In this document: in pieces, positions 16,959-25,267 of the stretch | Position numbering within the stretch: the first letter of the stretch is position 1 | How the letters are laid out: each line of letters starts with the position of its first letter | NCBI GenBank assembly: GCA_003141455.1 | Contig: PLMA01000061.1 | Location: forward strand, 1 to 50,668 | DNA: 50,668 bases | Direction: 5' to 3' | Origin: Chloroflexota bacterium | Lineage (GTDB): Bacteria > Chloroflexota > Limnocylindria > Limnocylindrales > CSP1-4 | The notes under the pieces: model-generated | The model's database searches: none | What the model was told of the DNA's origin: nothing | Seen by the model: only the letters and a program-made list of their open reading frames with translations | Position numbers and translations under genes: made by a program

Positions 16959-17798
16959 ATGGCAATCGCAGGCGAGGAATACCGACAAGCCCGGGAGATA
17001 AGCGGCAAGACCCGGGTATATGCACACCTCGCGCACCCCAGCGGCCATGTCCGTGCCCCTCAGGTCTTCAACAGGGCATTCCGTGCGCGAGGTATCGATG
17101 CGGTCACCGTATCCATCGACGTGGCCCCGGATGATCTGCACGCGATGGTTAGCGGACTGCATGGGTGGCGCAACCTGGCCGGGATCGGGGTGACGACTCC
17201 CCACAAGGAAACCATCGTGGCTGAAGTGGACGAGATCGTGGGTCTCGCCCGATACATCAAGGCGATCAACAACATCCGACGCGAACAGGACGGTCGGCTG
17301 ATTGGGACCAATACCGATGGTGCCGGTTTCGTTGCTGGCCTGAAAGGAGCGGGGCGAGATCCATCCGGTCGTCGTGTGCTCCTTGTGGGCGTCGGCGGGG
17401 CCGGACGCGCCATCGCCTTTGCTCTGGTGGAAGCGGGGGTGGCAAGCCTTGGACTGGCCAACCGCACCAGAGCTCGTGCAGAGCGGCTCGCCGGGGAGAT
17501 CGAAGAAGTCTTCAGCGACGCGAGCGTCAATGTCGTCCAACCCGATCCGGCGGGGTATGACTTGGTGGTGAACGCCACGACGCTGGGCATGAGGGACGAC
17601 GATGAGCTTCCCTTCGATGTCGACCACCTGGCAGGGGGAACCATCGTCGCGGACGTAGTCGTTGCCGTGCCGAAGACCCGGCTCATGCACGAGGCGGAGC
17701 GCCGCGGCTGCGTCCCTCACCCGGGCCAGCTGATGCTCGAGGGCCAGGTCGATCAAGTGATCAAATACCTGCGCCTCGAGCCCGTGTCGAACTCATGA
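16959..17798 (+). CDS. Shikimate dehydrogenase-like oxidoreductase (AroE superfamily)
   Basis: The 279-residue protein has the AroE two-domain layout. Catalytic Lys and Asp are present in GVTTPHKETIV and GRLIGTNTDGAGF, the nucleotide loop is LLVGVGGAGRAIAFAL with LANRTRARAE, and the C-terminal Gln lies in HPGQLMLEGQVDQV. The N-terminal shikimate-binding segment, normally SxSPxxHN, reads HPSGHVRAPQVFN, so the substrate is probably not shikimate. A catabolic paralogue is likelier than the biosynthetic enzyme. The ATG at 16,959 has AAAGG upstream; a TTG at 16,938 overlapping the previous stop is an alternative start. Confidence 0.83.
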   Translation: MAIAGEEYRQAREISGKTRVYAHLAHPSGHVRAPQVFNRAFRARGIDAVTVSIDVAPDDLHAMVSGLHGWRNLAGIGVTTPHKETIVAEVDEIVGLARYIKAINNIRREQDGRLIGTNTDGAGFVAGLKGAGRDPSGRRVLLVGVGGAGRAIAFALVEAGVASLGLANRTRARAERLAGEIEEVFSDASVNVVQPDPAGYDLVVNATTLGMRDDDELPFDVDHLAGGTIVADVVVAVPKTRLMHEAERRGCVPHPGQLMLEGQVDQVIKYLRLEPVSNS

Positions 17799-17907
17799 AG
17801 CGCGACTCGTAGATCAGATTCATCAAGCTCGACCCACGACCCAGCCTGCCTCGAGCCCGAAGCTGGCGGTTGGACGACGTTGAGTGACTAGCGGAAGGAA
17901 CAACAAC

Positions 17908-19032
17908 ATGGGCAACATCGCGACGCTCCAGGACCTTGGCTGTAGCGTCTACCACGACGGCATGAGCCGGTCGTTGATACGGTCCGGGGCCGTGGATCGA
18001 TTGATCCGGTTGGGGGTGTCGGGCGTCACAACCAACCCGGTCATCTTCCATCAAGCCATTTCGTCCGGGGCCGACTACGAGGAGCAGATCACGAGCGACG
18101 CGCGCTCGGGACAACCGTCGTACGCCGTGATGTGGGACGTAATAGTCGAGGACGTGAGGCTGGCCGCTGACATGTTCGAGCCCGTCTATCGGAAAGCCAA
18201 TGGCGCCGATGGATACGTCAGCGTGGAGGTGGATCCCGCCTTGGCCGACGATGCTGACGGGACACTGGCCGCGGCGCGACGTCTGTGGAGCCGCATCGAT
18301 CGACCCAACGTCATGATCAAGGTCCCAGCAACGGAAGCCGGCATCAGCTGTGTCGAGCCGCTCACCTTCGACGGCATCAACGTCAACGTCACCGTGGTTG
18401 CGACGATCGAGGCATTCGAGTCGGTCTTCCGGGCCCACGCGAGAGGCCTCGCGCGCCGAATTGAGGCCGGCGCGCGCCCGGATGTCGTGTCGGTGGCTTC
18501 GTTGTTCCTGAGCCGGATCGACTCGGTTGTCGACCAGGCGATCGATGAGCTGGCGACCAAACTAACCGGCGAAACTGAGGCGTTAGCCGCGCTCAAGGGC
18601 AAAGCTGGGCTCGCAACGGCGAAGCTCGCATACCGTCGTTTTCATGAGTTACGGCTGGACAACGAGCACCACCGCCTCTGGCAGGCAGGCGGCAAGCCGC
18701 AGCGGCTGCTGTGGGCCAGCACGGCCCCAAGGAATCCAAGCTACCCCAAGCTCATGTATGTCGAAGGCCTGATCGGGCCAGACACGGTGATCACGCTTCC
18801 ACCCGTGACCCTGGAGGAATTCGAGGATCGCGGGGCAGCCAGGGCCGGGACGCTCACCGAGGGCGCCGACGAGGCGGCAATGCTGTGGGATCGACTGAAC
18901 GCGCTCGGGATCACGGCCGAGACGGTGAAGGCGGGAGTCCATTCCATCGTGCTGCCTCTGTTCGCCCAGGCGATGCAGCAGCTCGAGGCCCTCGTGGACG
19001 AACGATGCAAGGTCCGCCTGAGTCCGATCTAG
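17908..19032 (+). CDS. tal: Transaldolase
   Basis: The 374-residue protein matches the long transaldolase type found in actinobacteria and relatives. VSGVTTNPVIFHQAI carries the conserved TTNP motif, and the Schiff-base lysine is in NVMIKVPATEAG. GINVNVTVVATIEAFESVF and VVSVASLFLSRIDSVVD are other family blocks. Its reaction moves a dihydroxyacetone unit between sugar phosphates, or in some catabolic systems cleaves a special substrate such as sulfofructose phosphate. The ATG at 17,908 is preceded by GGAAGG; an upstream GTG in frame is less likely. Beside a split transketolase it may supply the other half of a rearrangement cycle. Confidence 0.92.
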   Translation: MGNIATLQDLGCSVYHDGMSRSLIRSGAVDRLIRLGVSGVTTNPVIFHQAISSGADYEEQITSDARSGQPSYAVMWDVIVEDVRLAADMFEPVYRKANGADGYVSVEVDPALADDADGTLAAARRLWSRIDRPNVMIKVPATEAGISCVEPLTFDGINVNVTVVATIEAFESVFRAHARGLARRIEAGARPDVVSVASLFLSRIDSVVDQAIDELATKLTGETEALAALKGKAGLATAKLAYRRFHELRLDNEHHRLWQAGGKPQRLLWASTAPRNPSYPKLMYVEGLIGPDTVITLPPVTLEEFEDRGAARAGTLTEGADEAAMLWDRLNALGITAETVKAGVHSIVLPLFAQAMQQLEALVDERCKVRLSPI

Positions 19033-19187
19033 CCATTGCGGCGTCGCAATTCGGAGACGGAGGCCAATCGAATTTGGTCCGGGCCGACCGAGTACCCGCT
19101 GAGGCGACAACGGCGGTGCAGGCGACCGCCGGGCCGTGGCGGCCCTCGGGCACTTGACCACGCCGTAGAAATCCCAAAGGAGGCTCG

Positions 19188-20156
19188 ATGGTCGAATCCG
19201 AGAAAGTCCGGTGGGGCGTACTCGGCCCTGGCCGGATCGCATCCCGGCTGATGCAGGACGCCGCTCGCGCGGCCAACTTCAAAGTCGTCGCGGTCGGCAG
19301 CAGAAGTCGCGATCGGGCAGCGGAATTCGCCTTGAGGTTCGGCATCTCCCAGATCCATGGATCCTACGAGTCCCTCGTATCCGATGCGAATGTGGACGCG
19401 ATCTACATCGCCGTACCCAATTCGCTCCACCACGACATGACCATGCTGGCTTTGGCGGCCGGAAAGCACGTTCTGGCCGAGAAGCCTTATTCACGCCGCC
19501 CGGGGCAGGTCATCGAGGCGTTCGACGCCGCAGAGGCGGCGGGGCTGATGCTCGCTGAAGCGTTCATGTGGCGCCATTCGCCCCAGACGCGGCGGTTCAT
19601 GGAACTGCTGCCCGAGGTGGGCGAGATCGAGTCGATCCGCGCCACGTTTTGCTATGTCATGAACAGAACCAGCGACCCGAGGCTGGAGCCCGAGCTGGAT
19701 GGCGGGGCTCTAATGGACGTTGGCTGCTACGCCGTAAGCGGCTCACGTCTGGTCGCCGGAGCCGAACCGATGAGCGTCTTCGGCGAGCAAACGCTCGGAC
19801 CCTACGGGGTGGACCAGAGCTTCTCGGGAATGCTGCGGTTCCCATCCGGCTTGGTCGCTGAGATCCTTGCATGCTTCACGTCGGTCCAGCGGTCACTCGA
19901 GATCGTCGGCGGGAGAGGGATCATTCTCTCGCGCGACCCCTGGCTCGGGCAGCTCGGCGGGATCGAGCTCAACGGCCACCCAGAGCCCGTTAGCCAAGTT
20001 GACGCCTACCGCCTAGAGATGGAGAACCTCAGCGCGGCGATACTGGGTCGCGAACAGCCGTTGTTGGGTAGGGCCGATGCACTCGGTCAGGCACGAACGA
20101 TCGACGCGCTCTTCCGGTCTGCAGCTTCGGGAAAGGCGGTTTCTCTGCACGACTAA
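19188..20156 (+). CDS. Gfo/Idh/MocA-family oxidoreductase
   Basis: The 322-residue protein has the Rossmann start VRWGVLGPGRIASRLMQD, then VDAIYIAVPNSLHHDMTMLALAAGKHVLAEKPYSRRP with the family EKP motif, and the C-terminal barrel domain with GGALMDVGCYAVSGSRLVAG. These NAD(P)-dependent enzymes oxidise hydroxyl groups of sugars, inositols or sugar derivatives. AAAGGAGG precedes the ATG. It is the last gene of the rightward operon; the next gene (a dead glycosylase) runs leftward. Confidence 0.9.
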   Translation: MVESEKVRWGVLGPGRIASRLMQDAARAANFKVVAVGSRSRDRAAEFALRFGISQIHGSYESLVSDANVDAIYIAVPNSLHHDMTMLALAAGKHVLAEKPYSRRPGQVIEAFDAAEAAGLMLAEAFMWRHSPQTRRFMELLPEVGEIESIRATFCYVMNRTSDPRLEPELDGGALMDVGCYAVSGSRLVAGAEPMSVFGEQTLGPYGVDQSFSGMLRFPSGLVAEILACFTSVQRSLEIVGGRGIILSRDPWLGQLGGIELNGHPEPVSQVDAYRLEMENLSAAILGREQPLLGRADALGQARTIDALFRSAASGKAVSLHD

Positions 20157-20504
20157 CGCTTGAACTCCCGACTCATGGCTCGCTTCCGGAAATGCCGAAC
20201 CTGCGCGACCCGAGCCAACCGCCGGGCCGTAGCCGACCACACACGTAGCGTCCTCCGGGCAGAACTACCTACCCGAGGGCCCTCGCGTCCATGCCGTGGC
20301 TAACCACTCTCCTTGGCAGTCGAAGGGAAGTAGCTTGTGACGAATTCGTCCACGAATTGCCCACGTTGCCGACAGGCCGGGCCGCGCCGTCGGTGGTCGG
20401 AATCTGAGGATCCGTTGACAAACTGTAAGAATCGTCCGTCAGACTCTGAGAGCGACGAGGGCGGATTCCTGAGAAAGCTCACACCGAGACGGTGGCGCGG
20501 AGGA
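20157..20504. other. Gene-free gap at the boundary of the catabolic cluster
   Basis: Nothing recognisable is seen between the last rightward enzyme gene and the recognisable end of the decayed glycosylase. It probably includes eroded 3' sequence of that gene. No terminator with a T-run was found. Confidence 0.5.
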
Positions 20505-21016
20505 TCAGACCTCGACGGGGCGATCACCCCAGAGCAGGAACGCGACCGGGTCGGCCGCTCGCCCAGCATCGCCACGATCGCGGCGGTGAACGCCTTCCAT
20601 TGGCGTCGATGGCTGTTCGGGAGCCCCTCGCGCACGGTCAGGGCCGTGTTGAGGAGCAACACCCCGTTCCGCGCCCACGGCTCGAGCGTGGCGTCGGCCG
20701 GAACCGGATGGCCCAGGTCGGTCTCGAGTTCCTTGACGATGTTGACGAGAGAGCGCGGCCGATCAACTCCAGCGCGCACCGAGAAAGCCAGACCACTCGC
20801 CTGGCCCGGTCGGTAGTACGGGTCCTGGCCCAGGATCACGGCTCAGACCTGGTCTGGTGGCGTCAGGCGCAGAGCGGCGAACACATCCTCGTCCGGGGGG
20901 AAGACCTGGGCCTGTGCGCGCTCAACGAACACGAATTCCTCGAGCTTTTCGATGTCGGCGCCCGACAGCCGGGAGCCAAGGGCGGATCGCCACTCGGCGG
21001 GGAGGGTCTGCATCAT
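20505..21016 (-). pseudogene. ung: Inactivated family-1 uracil-DNA glycosylase
   Basis: Reading leftward from 21,016, MMQTLPAEWRSALGSRL and VFPPDEDVFAALRLTP match the Ung N terminus. An in-frame TGA at 20,843 then falls just before [20 protein letters not shown], the catalytic motif with its Asp. An Arg codon CGA changed to TGA would explain it. The reading frame shifts again near 20,550-20,565: [15 protein letters not shown] is in one frame and [12 protein letters not shown] in the next, which then stops at 20,505. The HPSPLS motif and the C terminus are not recognisable. Two independent lesions make a dead gene likely. The enzyme would have removed uracil from DNA. Its start overlaps the end of the zinc-ribbon gene upstream by four bases. 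Confidence 0.8.
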
Positions 21017-21975
21017 GCCTGCGAGTGTATGCGAGGCGACACCCGAGAACGATGGGCGAGCTCGCTCTCGAGCACAGCCTCGACGAGCGCGCGCAGCTCC
21101 TTCGGGAGATCGGCGAGATCGCATGCGTGCTCGCCCTGGATTGGCTTGTTGCAGGCCCGACATCGCCGCATCCTGACTGGGGCGGGCGGTGCCGGCGCGG
21201 GAGGGTTCAGGAGACGGCTGATTTGGGCAATCTGCTCAGGCGAGAGCGGCGGGGGCGGACAGCAGCGAGAGCAATGGATGGGTCCGCCTCCGGCCGTCCA
21301 GCTTGAGCCGTGATCTGGGTGCCTGAGTCGGAACTCCTCATCGATCGGCTTCCGCCGCTCGCGGTAGTCCGCCCAGAGCTCGCGGTCGTGCTGGCTCGTC
21401 TCGTCGCCAAGGATCGGCCGACCACAGCCCTGACAGGGAACGCCCCCGACAAGCTCCGCCCAGCTGAGGCGATCATCGTTAGTCCAGAGGACATCAGGAA
21501 ACGCTGGAACGCGAAGCGGCTCAACGACCTGAGGCCGCCGCGCCATGGCTGCCAGTCGGTTCTGTCGGTCTTGCGAACTCGTTCGGCGGCGAAGGGCCGC
21601 AACGATCGGCCGGGCCATTCGGACCTCATCGGGTTCGTGCTCGAGTACCTCCTCTTCTCGGCGCTCGGCCTCGTATCGATCCGGGTCCTCGAGGCGCAGG
21701 CGCTCGCGGTAGCGGCGACTCCCGAACTCGATGCGAGCAAGCCTGGCCGGTGGTTCGGTGACGAGTCGAGCTTGGCTGTCGGCCAGGATCTCGGCCACCA
21801 CTTTCGCGGCGCGTTGCTGAAGCGTTCCTCGACGATCGGGCGTCAGCAGTCCATCGAGTTCGACTGCGAGAGCGTCGAGGTCGGCTCTGTAGGCCTCCTC
21901 GGCGATCTCGCCCTCGATGAATCCACTGATGGCTTGGCTCCGGAGGGAGATTAGGGCATCGACCGGCATGCTCAT
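21013..21975 (-). CDS. Hypothetical protein with two CxxC zinc-ribbon motifs
   Basis: I do not recognise this 320-residue protein. Its N-terminal half is charged and helical (FIEGEIAEEAYRADLDAL, then a stretch rich in Arg and Glu). The C-terminal half contains paired cysteines: CQGCGRPILG near residue 185, HCSRCC near 235, and RRCRACNKPIQGEHAC near 275, with a proline-rich spacer. This suggests zinc-binding knuckles. GAGGAG upstream supports the ATG at 21,975. It lies between the three-gene operon and the dead ung, all leftward, and may be the last member of that operon after a 190-bp gap. Confidence 0.6.
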   Translation of the reverse strand: MSMPVDALISLRSQAISGFIEGEIAEEAYRADLDALAVELDGLLTPDRRGTLQQRAAKVVAEILADSQARLVTEPPARLARIEFGSRRYRERLRLEDPDRYEAERREEEVLEHEPDEVRMARPIVAALRRRTSSQDRQNRLAAMARRPQVVEPLRVPAFPDVLWTNDDRLSWAELVGGVPCQGCGRPILGDETSQHDRELWADYRERRKPIDEEFRLRHPDHGSSWTAGGGPIHCSRCCPPPPLSPEQIAQISRLLNPPAPAPPAPVRMRRCRACNKPIQGEHACDLADLPKELRALVEAVLESELAHRSRVSPRIHSQA

Positions 21976-22165
21976 GGGCTGGACTCCTCAGCTTCAAACC
22001 CCTCCAACTTCGTAAGTGTGGAACGCTGAGGCTGACTCCGGGAGCGGTGGCCGAGCTGAACTGGCACCGGGCCACGAACTCCAGGTCGCGGCCGTCACGA
22101 TGGCTGCACTAAATCAATTCGCCGCTCGTGCCCTGTCGTCAATCTGGCGGCCCCGTCGGCGCCGC

Positions 22166-23104
22166 CTACTCGGCAGCCTCGGAAGACCGGCTAGGCGCGA
22201 TGGCTTCTAGACTCTCCCGCGCTTTCCGGGCATTCGTCTCGATGTCTTCGAGTAGCTCCGTGACCTGCTTGATGGCGTGATCGGGGCCCTGATTTGCCTC
22301 CCAGTCGTCCGCGATCCTATCGAGAGCGGGGCCTTCGAGCGCCCAGGCGGCCCTGAGAAGGTTCGCAATCGGCTTCGTACCGCCTTCGAACCGGACAGCG
22401 GGCCTTACGCCCTTCTTGTTCAGCCGCTCGATTTCGGCGGCGTTCCCGTCCGCCTCGATGAGTTTCGCCAGTTTGGTCGCGCCATCGCGAGCGACCGTAG
22501 GTCCATGGCGGGCTGCCTGAGCGCACCATCGGATCAGGAGGTCCTGGCGCACTCCGGCATTTGCCGGCCGGAGCGCGACGGTCGTGAGCTTGATCGACTC
22601 AATGGCAACGGTGTAGGTCTGCATGAGGTCGACGTAGAAGCCCTTGCCCTCCGGATCCTCTGCCTCGCTTACTCCAAAGCGCCCGAATGCCTGCGTGCTC
22701 AGTAGCGCGTCCTTCTTGTCCTGGTCGTTCGTAGGCAGTGTGAAGACAGGCGCGACGAGGATTCGATTGCTTTCGACGATGTCACAGTCGTCGGTCAGGA
22801 TCAGCGCCCGCCGAACAGTCTTCCTCGCGTGCCCCATGACCTCGATGACCATGGGGTCGTCCGCGTCGGCATGCGCCTGAACAAGGTTCTTGGTGGGGTC
22901 TTCTGGGAGCCCGCGCCCGAAGTCGAGGTCTTTGAGGAATGCCTTGCCGTCGGGCTGCCGGTGGATGAGCTTGACGTCCGACGCGAGGTACAGCGCCACG
23001 AGCCAGTCGGCCGCGATGATGTCGCCGAACCGGTAAGGCTCGCCGTTGGGGTGCGGGCCGATCTCGAAGATCGGCGGCGGCTTCTCGGGCTGGGCGGGCT
23101 CCAT
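22166..23104 (-). CDS. Hypothetical protein with LTDDCDI motif (third gene of TIGR04255 operon)
   Basis: This 312-residue protein was not recognised as a named family. It begins with a proline-rich head, then YRFGDIIAADWLVALYLAS, and in the middle has ALILTDDCDIVESNRILVAPVF. A GDI element followed by a hydrophobic strand and an acidic DCD is reminiscent of uncharacterised proteins with an SQDCD-type motif; that link is weak. The tail (LLEDIETNARKARESLEAI) is likely coiled coil. It starts five bases after the stop of the 388-residue gene, so the three genes 25,066 to 22,166 form one tight operon. No membrane segment or signal peptide is visible, so it is probably cytoplasmic. Confidence 0.7.
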   Translation of the reverse strand: MEPAQPEKPPPIFEIGPHPNGEPYRFGDIIAADWLVALYLASDVKLIHRQPDGKAFLKDLDFGRGLPEDPTKNLVQAHADADDPMVIEVMGHARKTVRRALILTDDCDIVESNRILVAPVFTLPTNDQDKKDALLSTQAFGRFGVSEAEDPEGKGFYVDLMQTYTVAIESIKLTTVALRPANAGVRQDLLIRWCAQAARHGPTVARDGATKLAKLIEADGNAAEIERLNKKGVRPAVRFEGGTKPIANLLRAAWALEGPALDRIADDWEANQGPDHAIKQVTELLEDIETNARKARESLEAIAPSRSSEAAE

Positions 23105-23108
23105 GGCG

Positions 23109-24275
23109 CTATCGCCTCTCCCGGATCCGCTCGCCGGTCGCGAGGTCGAGCCCGATGCTCTCGAACTCCTCGATCTCGCTTGCGTACGGCTGCAGGCCCT
23201 CGTCGCTTGCGATGGCGGGCGCCAGCTCGGCGACCTCCGGCGCGTAGGACGCGGCGGCGCGCTCAGACTCCATGCGCAGGAATTCGGCCCAACCCTCGGG
23301 CGTGTTCGCGATGTTGTCGAGAAACGCCTGGGCCCTCGTTCGGAAGGATTCGAGGTCCTCCTCGTTCAGCATGAGGATGAACTCGAGCTGCTCGCTGACC
23401 GGGTCGAGGTTCAGGGCGTTCTGATACTCCGCCTCGACAAGCAGGCCCTCCCGCCTGCGCCAACCCATGTCCGCCACCGCGATACCTGGCGCAGGCGGAG
23501 CGAGCAGGTCGACGAGCGCGTTGTACGCCGCGCGATCCCGAATGAACTCGGCGATCCGGCGAAGCATGTCGCCGCCCGGCATCCGCGGGATCGTGCGCAA
23601 CTCGGGGACAGCCGCGAGCTGTCGCACGATCTCGGCACGCAGGTCTTCGATGCACTGGGCGAACTCGATGTACCTGCCCGAGACGAGCAAGCTGATGGCC
23701 TCTTCTTCGTTGGTCTTGAAGAACTGGCTCAGGATCTCGGGCTCGTTCGAGTAGAACCGGGCGAGGACGTCGGCTAGTCGCGCCGCGGCCAGAAGCTTGG
23801 GGAGCGGCAGCGGATCCGAGCGGTACTCGTGCCACCGGCGGTTGCCGACGCCGACGAGCTCGGCGGCTACCCGGACGCCGAGATCGAGCGACTTGCAGAT
23901 CTCGTTGATCGCGCCGAGGACCTTCGCCTGGTCGGGTAGCTCGATGATGAGCTCGGGCGTTGCCGGCGTGAGCTTCGCGATCAAGGCCCCGGGTGTTGCG
24001 CCGATGCGCGGGTTCGCGACGAGGACCTCATCGAACAGCCGCTGCGACGGGACGAGCTCGGTGATGCGAGACCACCCGCCCACGACGCCCTCGCCCCTCG
24101 AAACGTCAATCCGAATGACGCTGCTTCCGAGTTGTTCGTCTCCGAATGCAGTAAGCAGGTCGCTCCGCATGGCATGGCGGGCGGACGTCGAAAATGGCGT
24201 CTCCTCATAATCCGCGATGTTCTGGCGGATCACCGCGTCTCGATCGGCAGGATCCATCTCGCCGTGGTTGATCAT
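23109..24275 (-). CDS. Hypothetical protein (second gene of TIGR04255 operon)
   Basis: The 388-residue protein was not identified with confidence. Residues about 125-215 (VLGAINEICKSLDLGVRVAA, then VGNRRWHEYRSDPLPLPK and LARFYSNEPEILSQFFKTN) look like an all-helical segment resembling an Xre-type antitoxin with its toxin-binding tail, in which a protein loosely resembling a helix-turn-helix recognises DNA. The C-terminal third is helical and acidic with EYQNALNLDPVSEQLEFIL. Its ATG overlaps the stop of the TIGR04255-family gene by four bases and its own stop is four bases from the next start, so the three proteins should be made together. A regulatory or antitoxin-like role is a guess. Confidence 0.7.
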   Translation of the reverse strand: MINHGEMDPADRDAVIRQNIADYEETPFSTSARHAMRSDLLTAFGDEQLGSSVIRIDVSRGEGVVGGWSRITELVPSQRLFDEVLVANPRIGATPGALIAKLTPATPELIIELPDQAKVLGAINEICKSLDLGVRVAAELVGVGNRRWHEYRSDPLPLPKLLAAARLADVLARFYSNEPEILSQFFKTNEEEAISLLVSGRYIEFAQCIEDLRAEIVRQLAAVPELRTIPRMPGGDMLRRIAEFIRDRAAYNALVDLLAPPAPGIAVADMGWRRREGLLVEAEYQNALNLDPVSEQLEFILMLNEEDLESFRTRAQAFLDNIANTPEGWAEFLRMESERAAASYAPEVAELAPAIASDEGLQPYASEIEEFESIGLDLATGERIRERR

Positions 24276-25066
24276 CGCCGCACCTCCCCCAGTGCGTTCG
24301 CCATCTCGTCAGTGATGCTCCGCCGGAACAGGTTCCACGCCCACTTATGGTAGCGATCGAATCTGCCGAGGATTTCGCCGGCGTCAAACGGGAACGCCGT
24401 TGCAGAGAAGAGGTCCAAATCGAGCACGACGGTGGAAGGCGCCTCGGCACCCTCCGGGTTCAGCGCGTACGTCCGTCGAACGCTCGCTCCGTCACTGCCG
24501 ACGACCATCAAGACCTGCTCGGTGGCCTGTGCAACCCGCGGCGCCAGGACGTCACTCGCGATCGAGCCCATCAGCTGTCTGTTGAGGAAACGAGTCCAGT
24601 CCTCGGCTGATCGCGCCTCCGGATGCCAGAGCTGGTTGATGTACCGCACGCCGAACCGATCCACCCTGGCTGGCGTCACTACGGTCATGAACGAGGCGAT
24701 GAGGTCGGCCCAGCGGGCCCTGAACTCCTCTCCGTTCCGATACGTCGTCGTTTCGAGGCTCAGGCTGTCGGTTGCCACTGCGACCACCCAGGCGTTGTCC
24801 TCGTCGGCGAAGCGCTGTGGTCCCTGCACGGGGACGGGTGGAGCTATTTGGGGCACGCCACCAGGGCCGCTCTCCACACGAAGCCCGATCTGTTGCTCCC
24901 GCTCCATGGCGATCGGATAGCGCGCCCGGAAGCAAGCTTGAAGGGCAGCGAGGTTGTCGGCCCGGTCAAGGGCGATCTCTGGCGGATAGCGCAGCTGCGC
25001 TACCACCGTTTTCAGCGGGTTCTGCTCGAACTCCTGCCGAGGGAGGTCATCCTGGTCGAAGGACAC
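24272..25066 (-). CDS. TIGR04255-family protein
   Basis: The 264-residue protein fits the TIGR04255 family: an N-terminal FEQNPLKTVVAQLRYPPEI, a central NAWVVAVATDSLSLETTTYRN strand pair followed by EEFRARWADLIASFMTV, and the hallmark RVDRFGVRYINQL. The function of the family is unknown; members often occur in small accessory operons. It begins on GTG at 25,066, with AGGAGA upstream, and is the first gene of a three-gene operon. No enzymatic motif is visible. The C terminus (GRFDRYHKWAWNLFRRSITD) is also a typical ending of the family. Confidence 0.78.
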   Translation of the reverse strand: MSFDQDDLPRQEFEQNPLKTVVAQLRYPPEIALDRADNLAALQACFRARYPIAMEREQQIGLRVESGPGGVPQIAPPVPVQGPQRFADEDNAWVVAVATDSLSLETTTYRNGEEFRARWADLIASFMTVVTPARVDRFGVRYINQLWHPEARSAEDWTRFLNRQLMGSIASDVLAPRVAQATEQVLMVVGSDGASVRRTYALNPEGAEAPSTVVLDLDLFSATAFPFDAGEILGRFDRYHKWAWNLFRRSITDEMANALGEVRR

Positions 25067-25182
25067 CGGTTCTCCTATTGGCGCACATCTGGCTCACAGC
25101 ATAGCGCGAATCAGAATCTATGCGCGCCGCTTGTGCGGTCAATAGGTGAAGAGTAACGGTGTGGGCAACGCTCGGCTTCCAA

Positions 25183-25229
25183 CGTCACGACGCCTCGAGA
25201 TCGAGATTCAGGACAGCCGAGGCGTGACG
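25183..25229 (-). terminator. Imperfect hairpin after the uvrD-like gene
   Basis: Arms at 25,183-25,197 and 25,218-25,229 pair over 12 bp with one three-base bulge. It lies 40 bases past the stop of the helicase gene in transcript direction. No T-run follows, so termination is only possible. Confidence 0.25.
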
Positions 25230-25267
25230 ATGTGCGGACTGGCCGACGATGACCTGATGGCGGTGGC

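Noticed and set aside
20843-20845. Recoded TGA (selenocysteine) in ung
   Set aside because: The position corresponds to Arg/Lys in the family, and a separate frameshift lies downstream, so a dead gene is simpler.
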